64,000 nucleotides of DNA, taken from the NCBI GenBank assembly GCA_024305745.1, contig JAHRBS010000010.1, positions 503,501 through 567,500 on the forward strand, written 5' to 3'. Origin of the DNA: Polyporus tsugae. Its lineage: Eukaryota; Basidiomycota; Agaricomycetes; Polyporales; Polyporaceae. The notes beneath the pieces were generated by a model. It did not search any database, was not told the DNA's origin, and saw nothing but the letters and a program-made list of their open reading frames with translations. This document shows, piece after piece, positions 1 through 10,585 of the stretch (position 1 is the stretch's first letter; each line of letters starts with the position of its first letter). Made by a program: the position numbers and the translations under genes.

Positions 1-531
1 TGCAGCACTTCTCCCATCGACAAGCCGCTGAAAACTGTCCGTGATAGTCCTGGAGATGGTACGAGAGACGGCCGAGACTAGATCGCTTGGCGGGTTGAGG
101 ATATCGAGATGAATGTCGAATTCCGGAGACAATTTGATTGGTGTAGTGCCGCTGAAATCCGACCTTGCGATGGGCCACAACGCAGCGGCGAAGCCATGGA
201 AGAGGAAAATGATGAGAAGCATTGCAAGGTAACTAGAGTCGTAGACCATTGTGGGGACTGCTTGTGCACCAGCAGTCGACCACTGCAGCTGTCCACTATC
301 GATCGCGAGGAGTCTGGGGACACTTGTGCAGACCACCCACAATATATTTAAGCCGATAGTCATACCGTATCTTGTGGAGAAGCAGTAGGAGGGTCATGGG
401 CTTGATAACAGAGCATCCACCATTCAACGAACATATGAAGGGGTGAAAGAGCTGGGAAGGAATTGGAAGGAAGCCTGGAAGCTCCTCAGGTACTACTGCC
501 GCCACATGTTCAATTGGTGAGTTCTCCGTGG

Positions 532-565
532 TGAGATGGCTGAGTGGTCTAAGGCGCCAGACCGG
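532..565 (+). tRNA. tRNA-Leu-like 5' half (relic)
   Basis: The stretch reads like the acceptor strand, D arm and start of the anticodon stem of a fungal tRNA-Leu, including a GGCTGAGTGGTCTAAGGCG D-arm block with an internal A box. No matching T arm (GGTTCGAATCC) follows within the next 120 bases, so this is at most a half gene. A tRNA-Leu-like 3' half lies at 10546-10585, but its acceptor strand does not pair with this one. Confidence 0.35.
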
Positions 566-639
566 GGAAGCCACGTGGCACTTACAGTCCCAACCAAGTG
601 TCAGCCACCGCTGATCCCCCTTACCACGCATCAAACCGC

Positions 640-1000
640 CATCGTGGAGCACTTCCATGTACATCTCTCTCACGAGTCGGGCCTGTCCAAGTTCTAACTT
701 AGGGCGTCGCTGCGGTCGCACCCCATCGTGCTCCTCGTCTCCGGTAAGTACAACATCTGGTACATGGCACGCCGGTTGGTATTCATAACCAGCCCCCAGC
801 CGAAGCCCTGTGTCACCCCTGGTTACAATTGGGGCATAGGCGTGGCATTTAATTCACCTCGTAAGTTCGTCATCAAAAGTCCCCTGTTACCTTTGAACAC
901 CTGATGAACCACGCGCTGCTACCCCCACAGAGATGAAGAACTGTAGCGAACTGTCGTAGCCACACGTTTTTGGTGTCCGGACTATTGCAACAGTGCAAAT
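640..1000. repeat. 5' flank block shared among peptidase copies
   Basis: Segments at 680-780 and 800-850 recur, diverged, upstream of the copy at 28028-29010 (about 29.37-29.53 kb, inverted), and in part near 24.4 kb and 42.75 kb. This shows that the duplicated unit included more than 500 bp of upstream DNA. No protein-coding gene is recognised in 1-1000. Confidence 0.55.
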
Positions 1001-1024
1001 GACACATCTCGTAGAGGATCACAG

Positions 1025-1034
1025 CAATATATTG
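1025..1034. promoter_or_regulatory. conserved palindrome upstream of peptidase gene
   Basis: CAATATATTG is a perfect 10-bp palindrome about 180 bp before the start codon. The same motif stands at a similar distance in front of the copies starting at 4683, 21981 and 46173, with one-base variants before those at 20073, 24140 and 43082. It is a candidate regulator-binding site; the function is inferred only from conservation between paralogues. Confidence 0.35.
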
Positions 1035-1214
1035 TCACCGCCTTGTTGCAGTCTTGTTGCACCAAGTTCAGCGCGCCTACGACTGATGACGATCTCAAAC
1101 CTAGCACACATCGGGGGCCTACAAAAGCTCAGAGACGACAACGGCTACACTCGAACCACCCAGATTTTCCAGCACATTCGTTTGGACTCTCCTTTGCCTT
1201 CTTTTCTCCTCGCC

Positions 1215-2151
1215 ATGTTCGTTGCTGCTCTTCTCTGCCAGGTTATCCTCGCCACCGCGGCCTTCGCCATCCCCACCGCCAAGGAGCGCCTTGCCCACCG
1301 CGTCGCCCGTCGTGCAGCAGGCCTTACCCGCCAGTTCTCGGAGAACACCAGCGTGTCTGAGGTCAAAGGGCTCAACAACGCCACGCCCGCCACTGTCGTG
1401 TACAGTAACGACTGGACCGGTGCGTTCTTGTCTGAGAAGACGGTACGTCGCCTCATTATCCCCGATGATCCACAGTCGGCTGATCGGCCGTTGCGTTTTC
1501 ATCACTAGGCTACCTACAATGGGGTTACTGGCACCTTCGTCATCCCCACACTCAAGGCGGCCTCTGGGGCCTCCGGTAGTCACGAGGCGGCTGCCTGGGT
1601 TGGCATTGACGGCGCCACCTGCACCACCACCCTCCTCCAGACCGGCGTCGACTCCATTGTCAACGGGAGCAGCGTCAGCCACTTCGGTGAGTATCGTAAG
1701 CCCCCTCATGCCCTGTCCGCCCGCTGATCGCCTGCTCTGCACTTCAGCATGGTACCAGTGGTACCCTGCCGGTGCCTCCTACTTCGAAGACATCACCTTC
1801 GAGGCGGGCGACACCGTCACCGTCACCGTCGCCGCGATGACGAAGACGACCGGCACGGTGTCGATCAAGAACCACAGGACGGGCAAGCGCGTTTTGCACA
1901 ATTTCACCGGCCAGGCCCCGCTCTGCAAGTACGACGCCGAGTGGGTCGTCGGGGACTTAGGGGACAGCTCCATCACGTCGTTCGCCAACTTCGGCACAGT
2001 CACCTTCACCAACGCGACCGCACACACTCTGTCAGGCAAGACTGTCGGCCCCGCGAACGCGGAGCAGCTAGATCTCATCAAAGACAACAAGGCCATCAGC
2101 AAGGTCACGACCGGTGCCAATTCTGTCACCATCACCTACACCGGCCAGTAA
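1215..2151 (+). CDS. G1 glutamic peptidase (eqolisin), copy 1; catalytic Glu lost
   Basis: Spliced as join(1215..1442,1509..1686,1748..2151), 269 aa. Residues 1-18 are a signal peptide, followed by an Arg-rich propeptide and the eqolisin beta-sandwich domain. Family G1 enzymes are secreted acid endopeptidases using a Gln/Glu pair. The Gln is present (Q120, in LLQTG), AWVGIDG lies at 105-111 and AWYQWYP at 136-142. At the Glu position, however, the codon is GGG (AEWVVG, Gly204), so hydrolysis is doubtful. Both introns are GT...AG and match all paralogues. The start is the first Met of the signal peptide. The TATA-like box is degenerate (TACAAAAG at 1120). It is probably a catalytically dead or altered paralogue; the family assignment is secure. 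Confidence 0.9.
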
Positions 2152-2379
2152 GCAGCGTCTTCGCATGTTGTGTTACGTCTATGGGGGAACAGGAACGCCT
2201 GATGTTTGTCGGCCGCAACCCTGGGTTGGAAAACAGAAGTGGCGATTGTTTTTGATCGTTATACTTAAGTATCATTGTAATGACGTTTGGCGGAATACCC
2301 CAATGCCAGTACTAGTATTGTTTGCTCTTCGTTCGCATGGTCATCGACATCCGTCAGGCACAGGACCCACCGCGGCGCA

Positions 2380-2600
2380 ATTCACCCAAATGTACGATCC
2401 GATTTCCCAATATCGCCCAATTTGTCCGATGGATCAGGCCTGTTTCGAGGCCGAAGAAACCGTCCGGATTTGGCCCGGCCTCGGATTTTTCGCTCAAATT
2501 CGTCCGGACTCGGGATCTGGCCTTCTGCCAGTGGAGCCGAACAAATGTCCGGATTCGCTCAGATCAGGCGCGTCCAGAGCCCGTATTTTGACTGCAGAGC
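2380..2600. repeat. dispersed repeat downstream of peptidase genes
   Basis: A block rich in CCGGA and GGCCTCGGA motifs (for example TTCGTCCGGACT) follows the 3' flank of copy 1. It recurs inverted at about 20.65-20.80 and 22.80-22.95 kb, and direct at about 44.28-44.40 plus 45.30-45.40 and 47.34-47.55 kb. It marks the 3' edge of the duplicated peptidase units and one copy is interrupted by the 44.4 kb element. No coding potential is seen. Confidence 0.55.
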
Positions 2601-2857
2601 CTTCAAAACACGAGAGTAACTACCAAGGTGTTCTGAGCATGCGAGCTACGGGGGAGGTACGCCATTCCAAGTGGGGACCAAATAGGTCCGCGCGACCAAT
2701 TGGGTGGCCCGTGTCGCTGAATATTAATATGGTCGGCTACGGAGACTATTCGCTGAAGAGCGACCACGAAAGCACTCGGAGGTCGATAAAATCATAGAAC
2801 TAGTTTGGAGGCTCGCGATTTGCTCGCGATCATGACATTCCCAGGCACAAAATATTA

Positions 2858-4252
2858 TAACTGTTTTCATATTGATACGGAATCGCGTTTTCGCCATCGC
2901 GCCCTAGCCGCCCAGGTCCGGTTGAGGCGAGGGCGCCTATGTCCTTTCTCCGTGGGCGCTCAGTCCCGGTGAGACGTCCGACTCGACGACGGGTGGGTTA
3001 CATTGCTAGCTTATGTACGGTAGATGCGTTGTTTCATCAGTTACATATACCCCGCACATCTAAACCATCCTCTCGCCATCTCCAGTGTGACCTTGTAGCA
3101 CGCCTCGCTAATGTCCGAGACAACTAGCTCGTGGTTCGCTCGGCGGAGCTGTGATTTGATAAACCTGAAAGCGAGTTCAATAGGATTTCTGTCGGGGGAG
3201 TACGGTGGCAGGAAGATAAGCTTGCACACTACAAAGTGACTGTGAGCATTAGTAACAAAATCATTGACACCTTATAACTCACAAGCCTCATCTTCAACCA
3301 GTGCCCGCACGGCTTCTGCGTGATGAATACTACAGTTGTCCAAAATCAACACACTTTGTGGGCCAGGATATGGTGTGGTGAGTGGAATCTATGAAAGAGT
3401 TAGCATGATGTGCATAATTCAGACATATACATGGAGCATACCACAAATTCGCGGAGAAATTCCACAAACCGCTCGCTTGTGACGGAACCCTCGAACACTT
3501 TGAAGGTCACGAGGCCATCAATTGTGAGGATGGGGAGCAATGAATATTGCTGTCCTCGGACAAAGCAGGATCTTTGAACGCAGCGTGAAGCCAGGGGTGC
3601 CCATCCACGTTTGCGGATTGCTGCCCGTTGATCGACTGCACTTTCATCACCAAACATGAGCATAGATGGGTCAGGGACCTCCAATGCGATGTGGTTCATG
3701 AAAGCAGCGCACAGAAGGTCATCTCGCTCAGCTGCCCCCTTCACAACAGCCTTTGATGAGTAGCGGATGCGACGGAGGGTGCGGACAAGTGTGGCGAGGG
3801 AGACACGGATGCCAAACGTGCGAGTAAGGTGGTCCTGGATTTCATCGAGGTAGAGGGTAGGCTTCTCATCAAGGAGGGTGCGGATGAATTGGATATGTTC
3901 CCCCGTAAGGACACAGGGGCGGCCAGCTTGTCTCGCGAGGGGGTTTTGAGGCGTCCCATATTGCCGAATGTACGCTAGAGTCTGGTACACCATACTCTTT
4001 GCAACACCCAGAATCTCGCAGATTTCCGCAACAGAGCGCCTCTGGTCAAGAAACAAGACGGGTATGCGGGCTTTGAGATCAGTTGATACCTTCCTGCGAG
4101 CCATTGCGAATCCAGAGGGAGGGACGAGGGAATCGACGACTCGGAACGACCAGTGCGCTTAAGCGCCGATCGCACTGCCCGGCCCGACCGTTGGAACGAG
4201 CGCCCAGGCGGTGCGCGAGAAATGCGATTCCGTATCATTTTGAAAACAGTAA
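2858..4252 (-). mobile_element. Tc1/mariner-type DNA transposon, apparently intact
   Basis: The ends form an imperfect terminal inverted repeat of about 35 bp (left begins TAACTGTTTTCATATTGATA at 2858; right, read inward, begins TTACTGTTTTCAAAATGATA at 4252). TA dinucleotides at 2856-2857 and 4253-4254 fit the TA target duplication of the superfamily. The flanks (CCAGGCACAAAATA on the left, CGTTCGAAACCGGTAGCAGA on the right) are close together in the paralogous blocks near 22.4 and 45.7 kb, which shows the unoccupied arrangement. The element carries one spliced transposase gene. Confidence 0.85.
3041..4104 (-). CDS. Tc1/mariner-like DDE transposase (HTH plus DDE_3)
   Basis: Spliced as complement(join(3041..3228,3283..3388,3442..4104)), 318 aa with no internal stop. 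The N-terminal 110 residues form helix-turn-helix domains (VAEICEILGVAKSMVYQ is the first recognition-type helix pair; a second, winged type follows). The catalytic triad is visible: D in MFGDESAVDQR, D in LILDNCSIHH and E in SPDRNPIELAF. It cuts and pastes the surrounding element. The two introns of 53-54 nt have GT...AG ends and restore the DDE frame exactly, which supports the splicing. The length is normal for the group. The intact frame suggests recent arrival, though activity is not shown. Confidence 0.85.
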
Positions 4253-4503
4253 TAACAGCCTAGCCGCGTTCGAAACCGGTAGCAGAGGCGCCCAGCACTG
4301 GCGAGGGACTCTCGCGATCGTATCTCCCTTCCTCTCCGCCTTGCCACTCCCCGTCAAGTGCTCTCTCCATCCGCTCATGTCAGAATCTCAGTATTGGCTG
4401 GGGTCTTTGCGAAATGTGCCTTGGAGTGCCTCGGCGATTTGCCCTTATTCGTGCAACATTATTAGCGTGTCGTATGACTCGATTGCGAGGATCAACATCA
4501 CGG

Positions 4504-4513
4504 CAATATATTG
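4504..4513. promoter_or_regulatory. conserved CAATATATTG palindrome
   Basis: Same palindrome and spacing as at 1025, about 170 bp before the start of copy 2. The TATA-like box of this copy is degenerate (TCTAAAAG at 4588). Confidence 0.3.
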
Positions 4514-4682
4514 TCACCGCCTCGGTGCACCAAGTTCAGCGCGCCTGCACCTGATGACGATCTCGAACCTGGGATGTATTGAGGGCCTCTAAAAGCTGAG
4601 AGACCACAATGGCTACACTCGAACCACTCAGGTTTTCCAGCACATTCGTTTGGACTCTCCTTTGCCTTCTTTTCTCCTCGCC

Positions 4683-5625
4683 ATGTTCGTTGCTGCTCTT
4701 CTCTGCCAGGTTATCATCGCCACCGCGGCCTTCGCCATCCCCACCGCCAACGAGCGCCTTGCCCACCGTGCCGCCCGTCGCGCAGCCGGCCTTATCCGCC
4801 AGTCGCTGCCGCAGCCCGTCGTGTCTGAGGCCAACGGGCTCGACAACGCCTCACAGCCTCCTGTCGCGTACAGTACCAACTGGGCCGGTGCGTTCTTGTC
4901 TGAGAAGACGGTACGTCGCCCAATTAGCCCCGATGATCCACAATCGGCTGATCGGCCATTGCGTTTTCATCACTAGGCTACCTACAAGAAGGTTACTGGC
5001 ACCTTCCTCGTCCCCACGCCCAAGAAGCCCTCCGGGGGCTCCGGCGCGTACCAGGCGGCTGCCATGGTTGGCATTGACGGCGCCACCTCAGCCTGCGGCG
5101 ACACCCTCCTCGAGGCCGGCGTCAACTTCGCTGTCAACGGGAGCAGCGTCACCTACTACGGTGAGTATCGTAAGCCTCCTCATGCCCTGTCTTCCCGCTG
5201 ATTGCCTGTTCTGCACTTCAGCATGGTACGAGTGGTACCCTGCCGGTGCGTCCTACTTCTCTGAAGACATCACCTTCAAGGCGGGCGACGCCGTCACCAT
5301 CACCGTCGAGGCGACGTCCAAGACGAGCGGCACGGCGTCGGTCCAGAACCACAGGACGGGCAAGCGCGTCTCACACAATTTCACCGACCAGCCCGCGCTC
5401 TGCCAGCACGACGCCGAGTGGGTTGTTGAGGACTTGAACAGCTCCCTCACGCCGTGGGCCAACTTCGGCAAAGTCGCCTTCACCCACGCGACCGCACACA
5501 CCCTGGCAGGCAAGGCTGTCGGCCCCGCGAACGCGCAGCGGCTGGATCTCATCGTCAACACGAAGCCCGTCACCAAGGTCACAACCGGTGCCGATTCTGT
5601 CATCATCACCTACACCGGCCAGTAA
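4683..5625 (+). CDS. G1 glutamic peptidase, copy 2; Gln-to-Glu active site
   Basis: Spliced as join(4683..4910,4977..5160,5222..5625), 271 aa, all frames open. Signal peptide 1-18, Arg-rich propeptide, eqolisin domain. The catalytic Gln is replaced by Glu (E122, LLEAGVNF), while the second catalytic residue is Glu (E207, AEWVVED), giving a Glu/Glu pair. The conserved AWVGIDG is AMVGIDG and two residues are inserted before the Cys-containing loop (exon 2 is 184 nt instead of 178). The broken copy at 19118-20073 shares the Q-to-E and W-to-M changes, so these two form a subclade. Whether it still cleaves peptides is unknown; in the model enzyme the Gln is required. Confidence 0.9.
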
Positions 5626-5849
5626 GCAGCGTCTTCGGATGTTGTGTTACGCGTCTATGGGGGAACAGGAACGCCCGATGTTTGTTGGCCGCAAACCTGG
5701 GTTGGGACTCAGAAGTGGCGATTGTATTTGATCGTTATATCGTTGTAATGACATTTGGCCGAATACGCCGATGCCTGTATTGTTTGCTCCTCATTCGCAT
5801 GGTCATCGACATCCGTCAGGCACAGTACTGGGGCCATACATAGTTGAAG

Positions 5850-6285
5850 GCGTTAAGTAGACGAGGCTGGCAACGGCCCCCCGGTTGGTACCATGAGGAC
5901 AATATCGACACCGTATCACCTACACCACACCATCCGCCCAAAAGACCTGTCCGCCGCCTCTCGGATGACACACGACGCACGCATCGTGCACCATGGTGCA
6001 TCGTGGAGACTTTTTACAAGTCTAGCTCATCATGCATCATGGCACAGACGCCATCATCATTTAGGGACCTTAACTCACTGCCAGACTGTCTCCAAACGTA
6101 TGTGAACCACAAGTACTTGAACGCTACTGTAAGCACCACAGGCATCAGCTATTAACGAACTGGAAGGAACTCGACACACTCATAATGCGACTTCCGAATC
6201 ACCATTTCCAACGCATACAGATACAGTGAACCCTCATAGTGTACGGATTCCAGTCACTAAATCCAACTCGTAAGTTCAACGTTGT
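5850..6285. other. non-coding flank; includes MITE empty site
   Basis: No convincing gene. About 6180-6290 matches the flanks of the 27.2 kb MITE (inverted) without the MITE itself, so position 6285/6286 is an empty insertion site. Confidence 0.5.
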
Positions 6286-6289
6286 AGCC

Positions 6290-9200
6290 AGCGAGATGAC
6301 AGGCTGCAGCGCGAGTCTGGATCAGTCCGAGGCATCCATATGGATAATATGAGAGCAAGACCCTGGCAATACCAAACTACTTAACACTGTTCCGATCAAT
6401 CATCATGGTCTATTCACCTCGATGGCAAGTGACCATTGAATCAAATCTACGATCAAAAGTCACGGTACGGTGTATCGCTCAGTCCGAACCCCACATCCGC
6501 AGCGCAACTTGTGGCACTGGCAGTTCATCAATTAGTGAGTCTGGCCCCCCCCCCCAAAAAAAAAAGCACAAAAATAAAATAGAACCAGAACAGGAGGCTG
6601 GAGCCGAGATTGTACTCAGGCACCGGACGAACGAACGATCTTGACGGAACACGCGTCGCCGCTCAGTGGGTATGTAAGTATGGGCGTTTCCGTTGCCTTC
6701 TTTGGGGCTGACGTCAGATGCCTCATGTTCAGGGCCCAGGCACCGTCACGCAGTGCCACCTCGTCTCTCTTCAAGCTTGGCTTCGAAGTTGTCATTGCCG
6801 CTTCAACACGTTCATCTGAACACTTAAGTAGGACAAGTCTTCCATCTACCTTTCCCCTGATGCCTTAACGCACCGGCGGGACCCCGTTTCGCTATCTCGT
6901 CGGCTTCACGGTGTAACTTAGAGTCGACCTAAAGTCAAAGTCGACCATCTTCAAGTCGGATTCAGGCTCAGTAGGTCTATGTATCGCCAATACTCCGTGC
7001 AATGAGAAATCATATCACTTCACAGGACGCGACACGCTGGTACTTGATGGACTGCAATTCTGGTCGTTGCAAGTCATAAGGACTTATACAACCCACTGCT
7101 TCCAACGTTAACTAACGCCTTTCCAGAGTCCGTCTCCATCAATGGCCGGATTCCCTCTAAGTAGTTGCTCAAACGACGCTGATGCGCTAGGTTCGTCCAA
7201 TCCCCTCCCACGTGTCCACGCTGACACGCGGACGGTCTTAGTTGATGCGCAGTAAACCTCCGCCTTCCGACGCCTATCCGCTCTAATCACCATGTTCATG
7301 GTCAATCTCGTGGCTTGCCGCGGCGCGCGACACTCTCCATGCCTGTGGCCATCTCTTCTCGGCCGAACGGCGCGGTGCACAAATGACTATGCAGTGTTGC
7401 AACCTTGAAGGTACGTTGCCTCGTGGTTGAGACTTCCATTGTTTTCAATCTCCTCTGTGATATTTCTCGTCCACCTACGGTCTTCCATGCGACTCTACAG
7501 CCAATCCTGGCTTCGATGAAGCGTTGCTCTGCAATGTTCTCGCCCTCGGCACCGCCATTTGCTTCACAGTGAAACACTGTGCGCAAAGACATGCCTCTCC
7601 CACGAATTCGTGTGCTCTAAGCTCGAGAGTGTGCTCGTATGACTGCGCCTGATCGCGTTTGTCGTCCAGTACGGCACCTACAACGTGGCTCCACAGTCAT
7701 GTCTCTCGAAAATACGATGGTGATCGAGTGTTGAGACAACTCTAACACTTTACCCGTAGTTTATACGCCAGGAAGTATTCCCACCTGATGGCGCAGGTTG
7801 ACGACGTCGCCGCTGCTCGCAAATTCCTAACGGAGGTCCCCGTTTGTGGGTCTCAGTGAGACACATAGGTTGAATATAATACTTTGTGCTAGGTGATATA
7901 CAGCGAGTGGCACCTATTATGCATGCTGAATGTTTGTGGCGCGATGGGCTCTCGATGTCTAAGTTCTCCGATGCCGTTGAACCCCGGGTACGCTTAGCCG
8001 CGCTTGGTGGAGACTCCGAGGTCGGTTACATTGCAGATGTCCTTCGAAAATGCCCCCGACTGGCTCGTAAATCGCTTTTCTCACCCGCGCGATGGGGTGA
8101 ACGAGTCGTAGCCATATATTTACTGAATCTCTCTTGGTCCAGGTTTGAGGCGCCCGGCCGAGAGCTGAATGTCAAGTTCTTGGGGATGAATGGTTAGACC
8201 GTGGCATTAGGGCGCAAAACCACACCCATAATCTATGTTTCCAGAGGGCTGAGTGTCCCCCTGGTGTCCTCCGAGCTTCCGACTGAATAGCGGTTGTCCA
8301 GGCTGAACCGGATGGAACAGCCCTGTTCAAGGTTGATCCGGCGGTTCCATCATGCATGGGGGATTTAGTCGCTCAGGCGCTCCATCCCGCGCAGTATCCG
8401 GGAACGCATGGAACAAACGCTCATTCCTGATGTTGTCCCCCGGCCCATTCGCTGGAGTCCACATTGCCGTGCACTGGATGCCACCGTGGTCCTCAGCCGG
8501 TGGAATCCAACACCTCGACACCTGGCGACCACCCGACCTTTCCATCACTTTCCACGTCTGCTCCCCTCTGAATTCCCCCCACGCATTGTTTAGCGGTATA
8601 TGATGGTCTTGAAATTGGATGCACCCAGGACATATATAGGCTTCTAGGCGAAGACCACTGTCCTTCAGACACCTAATTCTAACTCAACCCACTCGAGTCG
8701 ACTCCCACTCGCCACCTTTGCATACCGCCATGCTCGCTACCACTCTCCTCTGCCAGGTGCTCCTCGCCACCGCCGCCCTCGCCATCCCGAGCTCCAGGGA
8801 GCGTCTTGCCGAACGGGTCGCACGTCGTGCTGCTGGTTTCACCCACCAGTCACAGCCGAACCAGCCCGTCGAGTACAGTTCCGTGGCTGATGTCAACGAG
8901 ACCAACTTGAAAGCCACGAAGGCCAAAGTGTCCTACAGCGGCAATTGGGCAGGTGCAGTGTTGTCTGCCAAGAATGTATGTTTCCGAGGCGTTCGCATCG
9001 GCCATATGCATAAACTCGAAAGCTCGGCTGATCCACCGTTCTTCATTCCCCGCTATTAGGCTACTTACAAGACCGTCACGGGCACCTTCGTCGTCCCGCA
9101 TCCCAAGGAGCCCGCCGGCGGGACAGGCAAGCACTCTGCGGCCGCCTGGGTCGGAATCGACGGTGCCTCCTGCCACAGCACGATCCTCCAGAGCGGGGTT

Positions 9201-10525
9201 GACTTCACTGTCAACGGGAGCAGTGTCAGCTACACCGGTGAGCACCGCTATCCCCGTGATCAAGTCCTTCACTGCCGATCGCTCACCCCCCATATCTCAG
9301 CGTGGTACGAGTGGTGCCCCGCCCCCGCGCACGACTTTTCCGACATCAGCTTCAAGGCGGGCGACCACGTCACCATCACCGTGACCGCGACGTCGAAGAC
9401 GTCCGGCAAGGTGACGATCACGAACAAGTCGACGCGCAAGACGGTCTCAAACTCGTTCACGGCCCAGAAGGCGCTCTGCCAGACGGACGCGGAGTGGATC
9501 CTCGAGGACTTCAGCGTCGGGGGCAAGCTCGTGCCGTTATCTAACTTCGGGAAGGTCGCCTTCAAGGACGCGGCCGCGCACACGGTCGCGGGCAAGACCG
9601 TCGGCCCGGCGGGGTCGACGCTCATCGATATGGTGCATAACAGGACGCTCATCACCAGGGCTTCCACCGGGAAGCGCTCTGTCACCGTCTCTTACGTCGG
9701 TCAGTGAACGTTACCCCGGGGTGTCGCTGTGGTGGGGGGTTTCTTGTCTGGGATGAAGGAATGGCTTGCGTTTGTGGTCTGCTGGCAGACGTCTAAACGC
9801 CAGGTTGGACCTCTGAAACACGTCTCACGTATTTATTGATAAGTATGCGTACTTCCTAGATGTCGCACTGATATTATTTATTGCAACAGCACCTGTTCAC
9901 TGAGTGCCCCGCGAAACAGTGTGCCTTTCGTGTACAGACGGTTTGCTCGGCGGCATTCGCACAGTGGTCCGACAGCCCCAGCCCACGGGCACACAATCAA
10001 AAAAGCACTTTGTTTTCGCACGACGCGGAGAACCAAATTGATAATCAGGAAGGTGCAGCGAAGAAAAACCATGATGCAAGTTCACAAGCAAACACAGGGA
10101 GTGCGAGAGCGCAGAAGGCTGCACGCGAACCACCATCTACTCCGCGTCGTGCGCCGGACGTCTTCCCCGACGAACGCCGACATTGTTAGAGGATATCCCC
10201 CCGCATAGGCGATCGGGAGGAAAGTTCAGGGGCAGTTCCCCTCGCCGCTACTCGAACACTCCGTCGATGTTCCGGGTTCGAGAGTCCTTGGGGCTCGGAT
10301 CGCTGGGCCTGCGCGCGGACACTTTGCCGTCCTCTCGAGCCCAGACTCGGCACCGAGTTCGGAGGCCAGTGCTCGTCGGCGCCAAAATATCGCCTCCGTA
10401 GTTGCCCCAGAGTCATCGACCTTACAGGAAGCATCTGATTCAATAACACCCCTTCCGGATCAATGCTACTTAGCTCTGGCTCCCGCACGAGGATGATATT
10501 CCCGATGGGGCACCATCAATGCCGC
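6290..10525. repeat. IR1 left arm (inverted segmental duplication)
   Basis: Sequence from about 6290 to 10525 reappears in inverse orientation at about 18745 to 14450. Matching landmarks are GCCTCGGACTGATCCA (6330 vs 18690), the peptidase genes 8730-9707 and 15811-16795, GTGCCCCGCGAAACA (9904 vs 15600), GGCAGTTCCCCTCGCCGCTA (10230 vs 15260) and GTAAGGTCGATGACTCT (10410 vs 14530). The arms differ by small indels and one 0.55 kb insertion on the right. About 6.4-8.6 kb carries no recognised gene; short reading frames there are not supported. Confidence 0.85.
8730..9707 (+). CDS. G1 glutamic peptidase, copy 3
   Basis: Spliced as join(8730..8975,9060..9237,9301..9707), 276 aa. Signal peptide (residues 1-16), propeptide with several Arg pairs, eqolisin domain. 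Both catalytic residues are present: Q126 (TILQSGVDF) and E210 (AEWILED). The motif usually read WYEWYP is WYEWCP, so an extra Cys lies beside the cleft. The first intron is 84 nt, longer than the 66 nt of copies 1 and 2. TATA-like box CATATATAGG at about 8631. The near-identical inverted partner is the gene at 15811-16795 in the other IR1 arm. Predicted secreted acid endopeptidase. Confidence 0.92.
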
Positions 10526-10545
10526 CGGCACTCTCATGGGCTTCA

Positions 10546-10585
10546 ACTACGAAGGTGGGCGTGGGTTCGAATCCCACTCTCATCA
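10546..10585 (+). tRNA. tRNA-Leu-like 3' half (relic)
   Basis: GGTGGGCGTGGGTTCGAATCC followed by CACTCTCATCA reads as variable arm, perfect T arm with B box, and acceptor 3' strand of a tRNA-Leu. The sequence before it does not form a D arm or a matching acceptor strand. It sits within about 25 bp of the inner end of the IR1 left arm, so it may mark a rearrangement junction. Confidence 0.45.
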
